Assembly: GCF_000179595.2 (NCBI RefSeq)
Contig: NZ_JH556659.1
Location: 477,016 to 541,015, forward strand
Source: Acetivibrio cellulolyticus CD2
Lineage (GTDB): Bacteria > Bacillota > Clostridia > Acetivibrionales > Acetivibrionaceae
Reading direction: 5' to 3'
DNA: 64,000 nucleotides
Shown here: in pieces, positions 34,653-43,997 of the stretch
Numbering within the stretch: position 1 is the stretch's first letter
How the letters are laid out: the number at the start of each line of letters is the position of its first letter
Notes under the pieces: model-generated
Seen by the model: only the letters and a program-made list of their open reading frames with translations
Database searches by the model: none
What the model was told of the DNA's origin: nothing
Program-made: the position numbers and the translations under genes

Positions 34653-37175
34653 ATGAATAAAAAAGATTCCAATATAAAAAACAACTTAATAAAATTAGCT
34701 ATGTTTCTTTCAGTTGTATTATTGTCAGCTTTTTTCCTTATGACTGCAATAAATATGTTGAAATTACCCAATACCGGACTGGGTGGAGGCGAGAATACCA
34801 ACAAAAGTTCTTCGGGGGAGAACAGTAAACCACCAAAGGTGAGCTCTGACTCAAAAGATTATGGCTCTGATTTTGATGATTGGAAAGATAGGGTTGATAA
34901 GAGAAGAGCTGAAAGAAAAGGCAACATAACTCCCGGAGAGGAATACTCATATGGGGAAAACCCTGAAGGCGGTAGCAATGGTGAAGGAGAATATCAAATA
35001 CCTGAAGATGTTCCCAATATAGATATTTCCGGAGATCAGGAGATTCCCAATATTCCGTTTGGTAGTGGAGATTCCGGAAGTACTATAGCGATTACCAATA
35101 AGAAACCGCCTCACACTGCTGCGTTTGAAGTTCTTGGTTACCCCAATTATCCATTCTTAAAGGTAATGGTAATGGAAAACTACTTTAATAACCACTGGAC
35201 TGTAGCAAAAGAGGAGTCCGAAGTCAAGATCAATTTTGATAAGAAATTGGATGAAAACTATAGTGCCAATTCAGTCAAGATTAAACCTGTTGTGCCTTCA
35301 AACGGTTATTTGCCTGTCTTATCGGGTAATATTGATTTTAAATACCGTACAAGTGTTGATTGGTATAAGAACTCAGAAACATATTATTCTAATGAGCCTG
35401 TAAGTGATTCTTATGAAATGGATTATGAGGCACCGGCAAATATTGAGCAGCTTGCATTTGCAAATACAGATGACTCATATGCGTATACTATATCTGTACC
35501 TGATGAAATTGATAAAGTTGTTGATAGTATAATTGAAAACTGTGTTAGTGATTATGATGTAATAAAGGCTGTGGGGGATTACCTAAATATCAATTATGTA
35601 TTAAGCGATGAAACTATAAACAACTATGGTGAAAATGATGGTATTGTAGCATTCCTCAGGAATAAAGGCGGTAAGGGAAATACCCTAGACTTTATGTCAG
35701 CCTATGCTTATTTATTAAAGGTGGCAGGCATACCATGCAGGTTGGCTGTTGGTTATAGGATTAACCAGAGTCTGCCATATCAGGTGGTTTATAAGGATCA
35801 GACATATATATATCCTGAGATTAAGTTTGAAGGATACGGATGGGTACCAATGGATGTTTTTGGTTATAATCCTTCTTTTACACCGCCTAATGCGACTTTT
35901 ACAGAAATAACTTATGCCAGTGCAGAGGCAAAAAGGGGTACCAGCTTTACTGTAAAAGGTACGGTGAAGGATGCAAAAGGAACAATGCTTGATAACATGG
36001 CAGTATTGATTTATGTAAAGCAATCGAAATCTGAGAATACTCTTTCATATGTCAAAGCGGATGTACACGGCGGATATTTTGAGGTAAATTGCGAATTGAA
36101 ATTCAACACTGGTGCAGGAAAATATCAGGTTGTAGCAGATCTTCTTGAAAATGATTTATATCGAACATCTACAAGTGATCCTGAAATGAAAGTCTTTACC
36201 GATACCTCGATAGAGCTAAATACAAAAGCTTCTGTTGTAGGCAGCAGCTTTAAAGTAGAGGGAAGACTTTTGGACAGCTACTCAAATGAAGGAGTAATAG
36301 GCCAAGAGTTAAATGTGGAGTTTCAGAGCAGGACTGAATTGGGAAGCATCACATCGAGTGATGAGGGAAAGTTTTCTACAGTAATTGAGCTTAACAAACT
36401 TGGAAAGCTGTCGCCAGAAAAAGATTTTTTCCTCGTGAAGAGCTATAATATACCCTATAAAATGAATTTTACAGGTACAGATATCTTTTTTCCTTCAAGC
36501 AGTAATGGCAGTATTTATGTATGGCAGATCCTCTGGTTGAGGATTTGGCTGACTTTAGCAGCATTGATAATTATGGTGGTTGCTCCAATCATCATATATA
36601 ATTTCAGGAGAAGAAGGGTAAAGGATCTGGAAAGCATGGATATGGTTCTTGCTTTCGATGGAAGTTCGCAGAAAGTAACAGTTCCTGCTGCAACCTCTTT
36701 AGTGAAAAAGGAATCGCATGAGCAGATTTCTATTTTGTTTCCGCAGATAAAGGATGGTTATCCTGATGTATGGGGAGTTAATGAAGAACTGCTTATGAGG
36801 TTTGAGGACAGTTCACAAAATTGGGATGAAATCAAAGAAACATTCTGCAAAAAAGGTGTTTATTCTATATCTGTATCAGCAGGAACAGGTAAGATAGCAA
36901 AGAAATATATAAATATAGTAGATTACAGAGAAGAAGTCATAGCAAACGGAAAGAAACTATTAAAAGGTCTTTCCAAAAGTATTGTTATCAATGACAAGAT
37001 GACTTTAAGAGAGATACTTTCACTAACAAGCGCTGAATTAACTACTCTGAAATATATGATACTAGAACAGATTTTTGATATAATGGAGAAGGCTGTATAT
37101 AGTTTGAATGATATTACAAGAGATGATTATGAGCTGTTTTATATGTGTATTCAGAAATATATGAATCAGGCTTAA
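34653..37175 (+). CDS. Membrane-bound transglutaminase-like protein with degenerate catalytic triad
   Basis: An 840-residue protein: N-terminal helix (about 14-35), a Gly/Ser/Asp-rich linker, a transglutaminase-like core (about 290-410), Ig-like segments (about 425-620), a second membrane helix (about 628-650), and a cytoplasmic tail. The core keeps the frame SAYAYLLKVAGIPCRLAVGYR and GYGWVPMDVF, but where active enzymes have Cys the protein has Thr 344 (GKGNTLDF), and where they have the His of HAW it has Tyr 385; Asp 401 remains. It is therefore probably a non-catalytic binder. It opens a MoxR-DUF58 operon like tgpA-type clusters. No Shine-Dalgarno site precedes the ATG, although a TATAAT lies 13 bases before it. 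Confidence 0.82.
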   Translation: MNKKDSNIKNNLIKLAMFLSVVLLSAFFLMTAINMLKLPNTGLGGGENTNKSSSGENSKPPKVSSDSKDYGSDFDDWKDRVDKRRAERKGNITPGEEYSYGENPEGGSNGEGEYQIPEDVPNIDISGDQEIPNIPFGSGDSGSTIAITNKKPPHTAAFEVLGYPNYPFLKVMVMENYFNNHWTVAKEESEVKINFDKKLDENYSANSVKIKPVVPSNGYLPVLSGNIDFKYRTSVDWYKNSETYYSNEPVSDSYEMDYEAPANIEQLAFANTDDSYAYTISVPDEIDKVVDSIIENCVSDYDVIKAVGDYLNINYVLSDETINNYGENDGIVAFLRNKGGKGNTLDFMSAYAYLLKVAGIPCRLAVGYRINQSLPYQVVYKDQTYIYPEIKFEGYGWVPMDVFGYNPSFTPPNATFTEITYASAEAKRGTSFTVKGTVKDAKGTMLDNMAVLIYVKQSKSENTLSYVKADVHGGYFEVNCELKFNTGAGKYQVVADLLENDLYRTSTSDPEMKVFTDTSIELNTKASVVGSSFKVEGRLLDSYSNEGVIGQELNVEFQSRTELGSITSSDEGKFSTVIELNKLGKLSPEKDFFLVKSYNIPYKMNFTGTDIFFPSSSNGSIYVWQILWLRIWLTLAALIIMVVAPIIIYNFRRRRVKDLESMDMVLAFDGSSQKVTVPAATSLVKKESHEQISILFPQIKDGYPDVWGVNEELLMRFEDSSQNWDEIKETFCKKGVYSISVSAGTGKIAKKYINIVDYREEVIANGKKLLKGLSKSIVINDKMTLREILSLTSAELTTLKYMILEQIFDIMEKAVYSLNDITRDDYELFYMCIQKYMNQA

Positions 37176-37198
37176 TTAATTTTATATGGGAGGATAGG

Positions 37199-38374
37199 AT
37201 GTATCCGGATAATGCAATGGCTTTAAAAGCATCAGCAAAGAAATTTGCACTTTACTCAGTGATGCTTATCGTGTTTGGAGTATTCTCGTTTTTGGTATTC
37301 TTTTTACCCGGAAGCCTTTTATATAACTTTCGGGAATACTTCTATTTTTTAATATTTCCTATTATTGCAATACTTGCCGGTGCCTCTGTTAAAGCTTATG
37401 TAAACAGCTACTTTGTTGGCAGGTGGGCTAGCCTTGCTGCAAGCTTTATACAATACTTTGCAAACGGTCTGGCTGCAGATTTGTTTTTGGCTTTTGCTTA
37501 TAAAAATATGATATTCCTGACTGCGCTTGTCTGGGTTTTCTTGCTGGTTACCTCGATAATTGTTTTTAAAGCATCAAAGTACTTTTATACAGGAATATAT
37601 GATGGATGTGCAATAAGAGCATTTTCTTATATACTTATGGGTTTATCGATAAAGAGTATGTTTGGCGGAATGTTGAAAGAGGAGTATTTTGGGAGCAGGT
37701 TCTGGACCTCACTTACAAATATTGTGATGATTTCGTTCATAATATTGGCGCTGGTACAGATGGCGACGCTTGTAGAACTTTTTTATACTACAAAGTCAAG
37801 AAGAATATCTATATGGCTTAAACGTAAACATCATTTGAAATTTTTATTTATAAGTGCCTGGGTATTTACGCTGACTGATTTGAGGAGGGGTGTCGTGGGT
37901 GGTTTTGGAGAATGGATGTTCGTATTCCTGATATTGTTGTTAATATTTATAATTTTTGCGGCAAAGCTGTGGGGAAATGTGAAAAACTCTCCTGAGGAGA
38001 AGCTGGCCAAGCACATCCAGAATATGAACTTTGATAAAAGCAAGGACCTTGAAAATGTATCAAGGTATATTGATGAGTATGTTAACTATGGGAAAAAAAG
38101 CAAACTTGTATCTTATATGACCTTTTTAGGGTATAAGACAGGTATTCCGTTTAATGCAGTCAGTAATATAATTGCTCCACTTGTTGAGTATAGCGATCCT
38201 GAAATCCCAGGTATGCTGACGAGCGAACAATATAAAGCCATAGAAGAAAGAAATCGGCAGAACAGGTCAATAGTAATTGAAAAAATAACATCAAATTTAC
38301 AGCTTTTTGGAAAGGGTGTATATGGGTACAATGGATACAGTACAGGTTCAAACACTATGCAAGACTATAATTGA
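37199..38374 (+). CDS. Polytopic membrane protein of a MoxR/DUF58 operon
   Basis: A 391-residue protein with about eight hydrophobic segments in residues 15-290 and a hydrophilic C-terminal tail (about 295-391). ATG at 37199 follows GGGAGG by five bases; an earlier in-frame ATG at 37145 inside the previous gene has no site. I recognise no named family. Its place between the transglutaminase-like protein and MoxR suggests a membrane component of the same complex. It overlaps the moxR start by 53 bases, so translation is coupled. Confidence 0.75.
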   Translation: MYPDNAMALKASAKKFALYSVMLIVFGVFSFLVFFLPGSLLYNFREYFYFLIFPIIAILAGASVKAYVNSYFVGRWASLAASFIQYFANGLAADLFLAFAYKNMIFLTALVWVFLLVTSIIVFKASKYFYTGIYDGCAIRAFSYILMGLSIKSMFGGMLKEEYFGSRFWTSLTNIVMISFIILALVQMATLVELFYTTKSRRISIWLKRKHHLKFLFISAWVFTLTDLRRGVVGGFGEWMFVFLILLLIFIIFAAKLWGNVKNSPEEKLAKHIQNMNFDKSKDLENVSRYIDEYVNYGKKSKLVSYMTFLGYKTGIPFNAVSNIIAPLVEYSDPEIPGMLTSEQYKAIEERNRQNRSIVIEKITSNLQLFGKGVYGYNGYSTGSNTMQDYN

Positions 38375-39320
38375 TGAGGTAGAAAAGGTATTTGTTTCAG
38401 GTGACAGGTTATTGCTCAATAAAGTTCTTTGTGGCTTTTTATCGGGAGGACATATTCTATTTGAAGATAATCCTGGGCTAGGAAAGACACTGCTGGTAAA
38501 GGTGCTCGCAAAGGTAACAGGATGCGAATGGAAGCGTATTCAGTTTACACCTGACTTGATGCCTTCTGATATATCTGGGACTAAAATATGGAAAAGTAAC
38601 TCATCTGCTTTTGAACTTGAGAAGGGACCGATATTTACGAACTTTCTGCTTGCCGATGAGATAAACAGGGCGATGCCAAAGACTCAATCAGCACTTCTAG
38701 AAGCGATGGAAGAAAGACAGGTTTCAATAGAAGGAACAACTTATTCTCTTGAACCGCCTTTTATTGTAATGGCTACCCAGAACCCCATTGAAATGGAGGG
38801 GACTTATCCGCTTCCTGAAGCTCAGATGGACAGGTTTATAATGAAACTGTCATTAGGTTATCTTGATAGTAGCGAGAAGGAATGTGAGGTCTTAAAGAGG
38901 CGTATTGAATGGAAAAAGGATGACCCAACAAATGATATACGTCCTGTGGTAACCATGAAACAGCTTTTAATGCTCCAGCAGGAAGCTGAAAAGGTATTTG
39001 TGGATGATAATATACTTATGTATATAACTGAAATTGTAAGGAGCACCAGAACAAATCCTAATGTCAGACTTGGAGCAAGTCCAAGAGGTGCTTTAGGTCT
39101 TCTAAAGCTTTCCCGTGCCAATGCTTTAATATCAGGCAGGGATTATGTAGTTCCAGATGATGTAAAATTTATAGCGGTAGAAGCATTATCGCACCGTATA
39201 ATTCTTCATGTGGAGCACATCATGGAAGGACGACTTCCTACTGCAGTTATAAAGAGCATTATAAGCAAAATTGATGTTCCTAAAAGTTTTACCAGGGAAA
39301 ATGCAGGAGGGTTATATTAA
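38322..39320 (+). CDS. MoxR-family AAA+ ATPase
   Basis: A 332-residue ATPase. ATG at 38322 follows AAAGGGTG; the frame could open at TTG 38307 but that lacks a site. It has Walker A EDNPGLGKTLL with Lys 55, Walker B LLADEINRA, sensor 1 VMATQNPIEMEGTYPLPEAQMDRF and the C-terminal GASPRGALGLLKLSRANAL. MoxR ATPases act as chaperones that remodel partner proteins, usually with a DUF58/von Willebrand-type protein, and the next gene encodes exactly that. Cytoplasmic. Confidence 0.95.
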   Translation: MGTMDTVQVQTLCKTIIDEVEKVFVSGDRLLLNKVLCGFLSGGHILFEDNPGLGKTLLVKVLAKVTGCEWKRIQFTPDLMPSDISGTKIWKSNSSAFELEKGPIFTNFLLADEINRAMPKTQSALLEAMEERQVSIEGTTYSLEPPFIVMATQNPIEMEGTYPLPEAQMDRFIMKLSLGYLDSSEKECEVLKRRIEWKKDDPTNDIRPVVTMKQLLMLQQEAEKVFVDDNILMYITEIVRSTRTNPNVRLGASPRGALGLLKLSRANALISGRDYVVPDDVKFIAVEALSHRIILHVEHIMEGRLPTAVIKSIISKIDVPKSFTRENAGGLY

Positions 39321-40643
39321 ATGCCCAGATATGTGTCCAGATTAGGTACAACTTTTTTATTCCTGATACTTACAGGGTTCCTGCTTGCTAATAACATACT
39401 TATAGCCGTTTCTATAATACCGCTGTGTCTTATGGCTATCGGCTATTTTATAGATGTACCTGGGGATATCGGTGTAATAAAAAGTATATCTAAGGATAGG
39501 GCACGTGTAGGTGAAGTGTTAGATATTAGTCTTGACATATCTATTGAGTCCGGATTTGGTCTGGTAATCATTTGTGACATTTTGTATGGAAGCTTTGAAC
39601 TTGTTGAGGGCAATAACTTTCATGTAATGTGGAAAGGTTTGACTCCAAAAAAGGCTAAAATCAACTATAGAATGAGGTGCACTTCATCTGGAACATACTC
39701 TTTGGATGTAACAAAATGGAGATCTAAGCATCCTGTATGTGACTACTCTGAGAGTGGAGAATGCCATAATGAAATATCCTTAAAGATAGTCCCAAGACTA
39801 TTAGAACTTCATAAAATAAGAGGGTTATCAGCAAAGTGCAGAGTACCCATGCCTCAAGGAGCATTATCTACCCTTGGCATGACTACTCACGAATTTAAAG
39901 AGGTCAGGATGTATTATCCAGGTGATCCTTTTAAATCAATTAACTGGAAGGTTACTTCGAGAAACCTTTTCAGGGGAAAGATTCAGCCTGTTGTAAATGA
40001 ATTTGAAAAGGAAGGAAAGAAAACAGTATATATTTTTCTTGATACTTCACCAACTATGAACTATGGCACAAAATCCAAAAATGTAATAGAGTATTCCATT
40101 GAAGCAGTAAACGGTCTTGCGGACCATTATCTAGGGCAAAACTGTATAGTGTCTCTTATATCCTTTGGCGATAAGAAATTTACTGTTCATGCGGGAGCCG
40201 GAAAAAGACAGTATCATAGAATACTGAGAGAACTGATGAAGATTAGGGATAATAACGAGGCGAAGAAAGAAATTAAAAAGAAAATAACAGGGCTTAATGA
40301 GGTTGTTTATTCTAACCGTGAACATTTCTCGGGTGTGAGGCCTTTATTTATAGTGGTAACAAGGTTTTGCGGAAGCAATTGTGAAACGCTGAAAAAGGCA
40401 ATTGAGGATATGTCTAAGTATACAATGAGAAATGGAAACTTGCCAAGTATAATGATTATAAATATTATCGGTTATGAGATGAAAATTAAAAAGGAGACTG
40501 AAAGACAGGCAGCAGGTGTGCTTGAAGCATTTGTAAATATTATGTCAAAAGAGCTAAGAAACCAATGTATATGGATTGACTGGAATCCTGAAAGGGAAAG
40601 CCTTACCAGTGCACTTTTAAAACAGGTGGTGACTGCGAGATGA
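39321..40643 (+). CDS. DUF58 domain protein (von Willebrand-A-like)
   Basis: A 440-residue protein with two N-terminal hydrophobic segments (about residues 9-45), a beta-rich middle, and a DUF58 core with the signature YYPGDPFKSINWKVTSR followed by a VWA-like strand IFLDTSPTMNYG, where Asp-x-Ser-x-Thr could form a metal-ion-dependent adhesion site. DUF58 proteins are standard partners of MoxR ATPases. It begins directly after the moxR stop and overlaps the next gene by four bases. Confidence 0.92.
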   Translation: MPRYVSRLGTTFLFLILTGFLLANNILIAVSIIPLCLMAIGYFIDVPGDIGVIKSISKDRARVGEVLDISLDISIESGFGLVIICDILYGSFELVEGNNFHVMWKGLTPKKAKINYRMRCTSSGTYSLDVTKWRSKHPVCDYSESGECHNEISLKIVPRLLELHKIRGLSAKCRVPMPQGALSTLGMTTHEFKEVRMYYPGDPFKSINWKVTSRNLFRGKIQPVVNEFEKEGKKTVYIFLDTSPTMNYGTKSKNVIEYSIEAVNGLADHYLGQNCIVSLISFGDKKFTVHAGAGKRQYHRILRELMKIRDNNEAKKEIKKKITGLNEVVYSNREHFSGVRPLFIVVTRFCGSNCETLKKAIEDMSKYTMRNGNLPSIMIINIIGYEMKIKKETERQAAGVLEAFVNIMSKELRNQCIWIDWNPERESLTSALLKQVVTAR

Positions 40644-41263
40644 AAGAATGGATATTACCTGTGAGAATTATACTTATGCTGGCATCGTATTTTTTATCCT
40701 TGGTTCTTTTTATGAATACGTCAGCATTTGATTATGGAGATTTTTGGACCTCATTTATTACAGTGAATGTGATAGCTGTTATAATAATTGCAATGTGTTT
40801 TGGTGTTTCACGAAATGCACTTACTCCAACCTTTGTTGTGTGCATGGGGTTTTGTGTTCCGTCACTTATGGCGTATTCAAAATTGGGGGCAGCAGTATTC
40901 GATATTGATGTTAAAAGTAATTTTAATGCTTTTTTTACTGCAATATTCTTTGTTACAATAATTTTAATGTTTTTATCAGCAGGAAAACTTAAGAGGCAGG
41001 AAAATGAATACATTTCTTTGGTGTCAAATGGTGCAGATGAGGAAGCTGTAAAGAATATTGTAATTAACAGCCTGAAAGTATTTTTTGCGTTTTTAGCCCC
41101 TATATTTGTTTTGACAATTGTTGCTATAACGTTTGGATTTATTGTATTAAATGTTGAAGGTTCAATGCCTGTTGCTATTATGACAGCAATTATCGGCATA
41201 GCTTTATTTTCTGGAAGCATGTATTATCTTTCTAGAAAGTGGTCAAATCAATCACGCAAGTAG
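40640..41263 (+). CDS. Small membrane protein, last gene of the MoxR/DUF58 operon
   Basis: A 207-residue protein with about six hydrophobic segments and no family I can name. It overlaps the DUF58 gene by four bases (ATGA), so it is translationally coupled and presumably part of the same membrane system. The loop between helices (about 113-135) is charged. It is the last rightward gene before a convergent regulator. Confidence 0.7.
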   Translation: MKEWILPVRIILMLASYFLSLVLFMNTSAFDYGDFWTSFITVNVIAVIIIAMCFGVSRNALTPTFVVCMGFCVPSLMAYSKLGAAVFDIDVKSNFNAFFTAIFFVTIILMFLSAGKLKRQENEYISLVSNGADEEAVKNIVINSLKVFFAFLAPIFVLTIVAITFGFIVLNVEGSMPVAIMTAIIGIALFSGSMYYLSRKWSNQSRK

Positions 41264-41438
41264 TAGATCAGTGGTCTTTATGGCGGTTTTTTTTGCACAT
41301 TTATTTCGCAGTTCTTTTTATTTAAGGAATTTGCAAGACAGGAATAGGCTATTGGGGCCTTTTAGAAAAGTAGTAAAAGATTTGACCCCTAAGCCATGTT
41401 TGTAAATTAATAGGTGAAATTTCACCTCAGATTACCAT
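41264..41438. other. Convergent spacer with a 16-bp palindrome and a dispersed repeat copy
   Basis: Between the convergent MoxR operon and regulator gene lie a T-run after TGGCGG (41281-41293), a 17-base sequence ATTTAAGGAATTTGCAA (41320-41336) repeated at 47827-47843, and a perfect palindrome AGGTGAAATTTCACCT at 41412-41427. No single textbook terminator is clear. Confidence 0.45.
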
Positions 41439-42023
41439 TTATATAAGTTGGTAAAGTAAACCGTGCTTTGTGCAATAGCTGTATAGCTTTCCGCGGCCGA
41501 ACTTTTGAAAACGTAATTGGATGGGCCATTCGGGATACTGCTTGGCCATTAATACTTTATCTCCAGTAGCAAAGGCTACAAAAGAAATGTAATGATCTTT
41601 TGTCATTTCATGTTCAGTTGAGATAAACCATTCATCTTCCACTGGTTCAACATTCAAAGTGTGCTTGCCATCTGCCTTGGCATCTTCTAATGCTTCAAGT
41701 TTTCTGCCACAACAGGAAATGGAAGCCGCACCTGTACTGGTAATTATATTGCCGCATTCGGCGCAGACATAAAATTGTATCCTTTTCATATTACCTCCTA
41801 CGTAATCGTTCGGATTTAGATCACCCGATAGAATTTTTTCAATATTTACACCAAGGAGGGCAGACAATTCGGGTAGAAGCGACACATCCGGACACCCAAG
41901 ACCACGCTCCCACTTGCTAATAGTCTTATCGCTGATGTTCATGGTATCTGCAAGTTGCTTTTGTGTCATACCTTTTTCTTTTCGTAGTGAACAGATCAAA
42001 TTTCCCATTTTACTGCAATCCAT
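41439..42023 (-). CDS. XRE-type HTH regulator fused to desulfoferrodoxin/superoxide reductase domain
   Basis: A 194-residue protein. The second ATG (42023) is chosen because GAGGGGATT sits just before it. Residues about 6-62 are an XRE-type helix-turn-helix (GMTQKQLADTMNISDKTISKWERG). Residues 80-108 form a desulforedoxin-like iron site with Cys 87, 90, 104 and 105. Residues about 118-190 match superoxide reductase: Lys 120-His 121, His 138 and His 144 (EHEMTKDHYI), and Cys 184-x-x-His 187, giving all five iron ligands plus the catalytic Lys. It may be a redox-sensing repressor, an enzyme, or both. It stands alone, convergent with the MoxR operon. Confidence 0.83.
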   Translation of the reverse strand: MDCSKMGNLICSLRKEKGMTQKQLADTMNISDKTISKWERGLGCPDVSLLPELSALLGVNIEKILSGDLNPNDYVGGNMKRIQFYVCAECGNIITSTGAASISCCGRKLEALEDAKADGKHTLNVEPVEDEWFISTEHEMTKDHYISFVAFATGDKVLMAKQYPEWPIQLRFQKFGRGKLYSYCTKHGLLYQLI

Positions 42024-42178
42024 AGTAATCCCCTCCATAATATTAGTATACCCATCTCAGAAAAATTTTCAATAAACGCTCCGTAGAGTATATAAATTTT
42101 GGTTAACGTTCAAAAGAGGATTGACAACATTGCAATGCGTAAAGAAGCTAAGAAAGAGGAGGCGGCGAACAGGAAAAT

Positions 42179-42207
42179 AGCCATTGCACATCTTATATGC
42201 AATGGCT
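42179..42207 (-). terminator. Terminator of the TPR-stalk gene
   Basis: A ten-base perfect inverted repeat AGCCATTGCA/TGCAATGGCT with a nine-base loop lies 18 bases beyond the stop of the leftward gene at 42226, and on that strand is followed by TATTTTCC. Confidence 0.7.
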
Positions 42208-42225
42208 ACAATACATCCAAAAGGA

Positions 42226-43695
42226 TTATTTGCTATAATAGTATCTGTATGTAACGTTATCGGTATCTTGTTCTACAACATTAACAATCATTCCAAGCTT
42301 GTAAGTTTCCAAATCCAGCTCATTTATATTGGCTTCATATGTTGTATTAAGTCTGTAATACATTTTGCCATCATAAATAAAAGATGCCTCAATGGGATTA
42401 CATCCAATAACATCACCATAGTTTGATTGTACTAAATTGTTTAAATATTCGATTTTTTCACTTTTGCTCAATGAATTAAAAAGCTTTAAATCATCCTCTG
42501 TTTTTGCAACAAAAAGCATCTTTGCTTCCTTGGCGTCAAGCTTATAAGGCTGGTAAAATAGACCATCTATCGGAAGTATATCTAAGGATGAGTTCAATTT
42601 TTCAAAAATCGCTTGTTTTGTAAGGCCTGTATTGTTTGTATCTTCATATTTTGAAGTAACATATACGGTTTTGGTATCATTATCCCATTTTACACCTGCC
42701 CCAAAAGACTCTGATACAAATCTAACTGGAACAAGTGTCCTGCCATTTACTATTTTTCCCGGAACATCCAGACTAACTTCTTTTCCATTTACGGTAGCAG
42801 TTTTAGAACCTATCTGAAGTGAAAGTGATATATTGCCCATCTGACCTTTTACAGTTTTTGTGGAATCTACCCATTCAAGAGAAGCCCCTAAAGATTCAAA
42901 TACAACTCTTAGGGGAAGTAACACTCTTCCATCTTCTAAGGAAGGAGGAACATCAAACTCCAAAGACTTTCCATCAACATAAACACCTATGCCGGTAAGT
43001 ACGTTAAATGCTCCAGTATTTTTAATATTGCTTAATTCGTCGTCATCAATAGCATATATTTTATTCTTTGGAGATAGCACAATAGCTTTTTTCAAACATG
43101 AAAGTGCTTCATCTGGTTTGTTTATCAGAGAATATGTGCATGCAAGATTGTATAAAGCTTCCTCGTGATATGGATCCTGTTCTATTAACTTTTCCAGGCA
43201 TTCTAAAATTTCAGTGTTATCGCCGGTTTCAAAGAGAATATAACTTAGCTGCGTATAAAGCGTGAGATCTTTGGGATTGTCTTTTATACCAAGTTTATAG
43301 CATTTAACAGCTTCATCGTATTTTTCAAGTTGTGAGTAAATAGATGCTTTTTCGCTGTAGGCATTAGTATACTGAGGAAATAAAGCTATTGCCTGATCCA
43401 GGGTATTTAATGCCTCGTCATATTTCTCTTGATATATTAAGATTTGGGACTTCAAAGAGTAGAAAATTGGTTGGGAAACAACTCCGATAGCTTTATTACA
43501 GTATTCGAGTGCCAGATCAAAATTCTTCTCATTTATAGCTGCATATGCTTCTGTAATATATTCAGAAGCTTCGTTACTCTTTGTATCATCTGCATAAACC
43601 GTTAAACCTGAGCAAAATATTGACATAATGATACAAAGTACTGCTAAAATTGTTGTGCTTAACTTGCTTTTCACGTTTGATTTTTTTGTTTTCAT
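42226..43695 (-). CDS. Secreted TPR and stalk-domain (copper amine oxidase N-terminal-like) protein
   Basis: A 489-residue exported protein. A signal peptide (residues 1-36, ending VYA-DD) is followed by five or six TPR units (about 42-220), then a stalk domain of the copper amine oxidase N-terminal type (about 235-350) with VDGKSLEFDVPPSLEDGR, LLPLRVVFESLGASLEW and VPVRFVSESFGAGVKWD. The remaining 130 residues are unassigned. These stalk domains are common in clostridial wall proteins and here probably support binding or assembly outside the cell. The ATG follows GGGGGTGTAATTA. It is divergent from the first SLH protein. Confidence 0.85.
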   Translation of the reverse strand: MKTKKSNVKSKLSTTILAVLCIIMSIFCSGLTVYADDTKSNEASEYITEAYAAINEKNFDLALEYCNKAIGVVSQPIFYSLKSQILIYQEKYDEALNTLDQAIALFPQYTNAYSEKASIYSQLEKYDEAVKCYKLGIKDNPKDLTLYTQLSYILFETGDNTEILECLEKLIEQDPYHEEALYNLACTYSLINKPDEALSCLKKAIVLSPKNKIYAIDDDELSNIKNTGAFNVLTGIGVYVDGKSLEFDVPPSLEDGRVLLPLRVVFESLGASLEWVDSTKTVKGQMGNISLSLQIGSKTATVNGKEVSLDVPGKIVNGRTLVPVRFVSESFGAGVKWDNDTKTVYVTSKYEDTNNTGLTKQAIFEKLNSSLDILPIDGLFYQPYKLDAKEAKMLFVAKTEDDLKLFNSLSKSEKIEYLNNLVQSNYGDVIGCNPIEASFIYDGKMYYRLNTTYEANINELDLETYKLGMIVNVVEQDTDNVTYRYYYSK

Positions 43696-43997
43696 TAATT
43701 ACACCCCCACGATATTTTAACAAAAATAATTAAGGTTTACAAGATTTGCAATTATAATCTTAAATGCAAAAAATTATATGTATTCCATTGTAGGCTTAAA
43801 GGAGAATTGGATACCTAGTGCTTTAACTTTGTGCGAATTACATAATTCCTGAAGTAATATTGGTGTTTTTTTTTACAAATCAGTGGTATGTATTTAGTTG
43901 TAAAAATTCTGATAATTGTGTAATATAGAATAGGATAATGAAGGGTTACCAGAATTATCCACGATTATTATTTATAAGAAACGGGGGGTATAGCAAA
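43696..43997. promoter_or_regulatory. Divergent promoter region upstream of SLH protein 1
   Basis: This 302-base region separates the leftward TPR-stalk gene from SLH protein 1. It holds the block AATTG (43914-43918), nine bases, then GAATAGGATAAT (43928-43939), which recurs with identical spacing before SLH protein 2, along with TTTTACAAA about 35 bases further upstream in both. GATAAT may serve as a -10 element. Confidence 0.55.

Noticed and set aside
41346-41394. Imperfect inverted repeat with GGGG/CCCC and TTTT/AAAA arms
   Set aside because: The arms are interrupted and no T-run follows; it may be chance.
42134-42253. 39-codon rightward ORF starting MRKEAKKEEAANRKIAIAH, faintly like the C-terminus of Rpn-type nucleases
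   Set aside because: It crosses the terminator and the 3' end of the leftward TPR-stalk gene, and the resemblance is compositional only.
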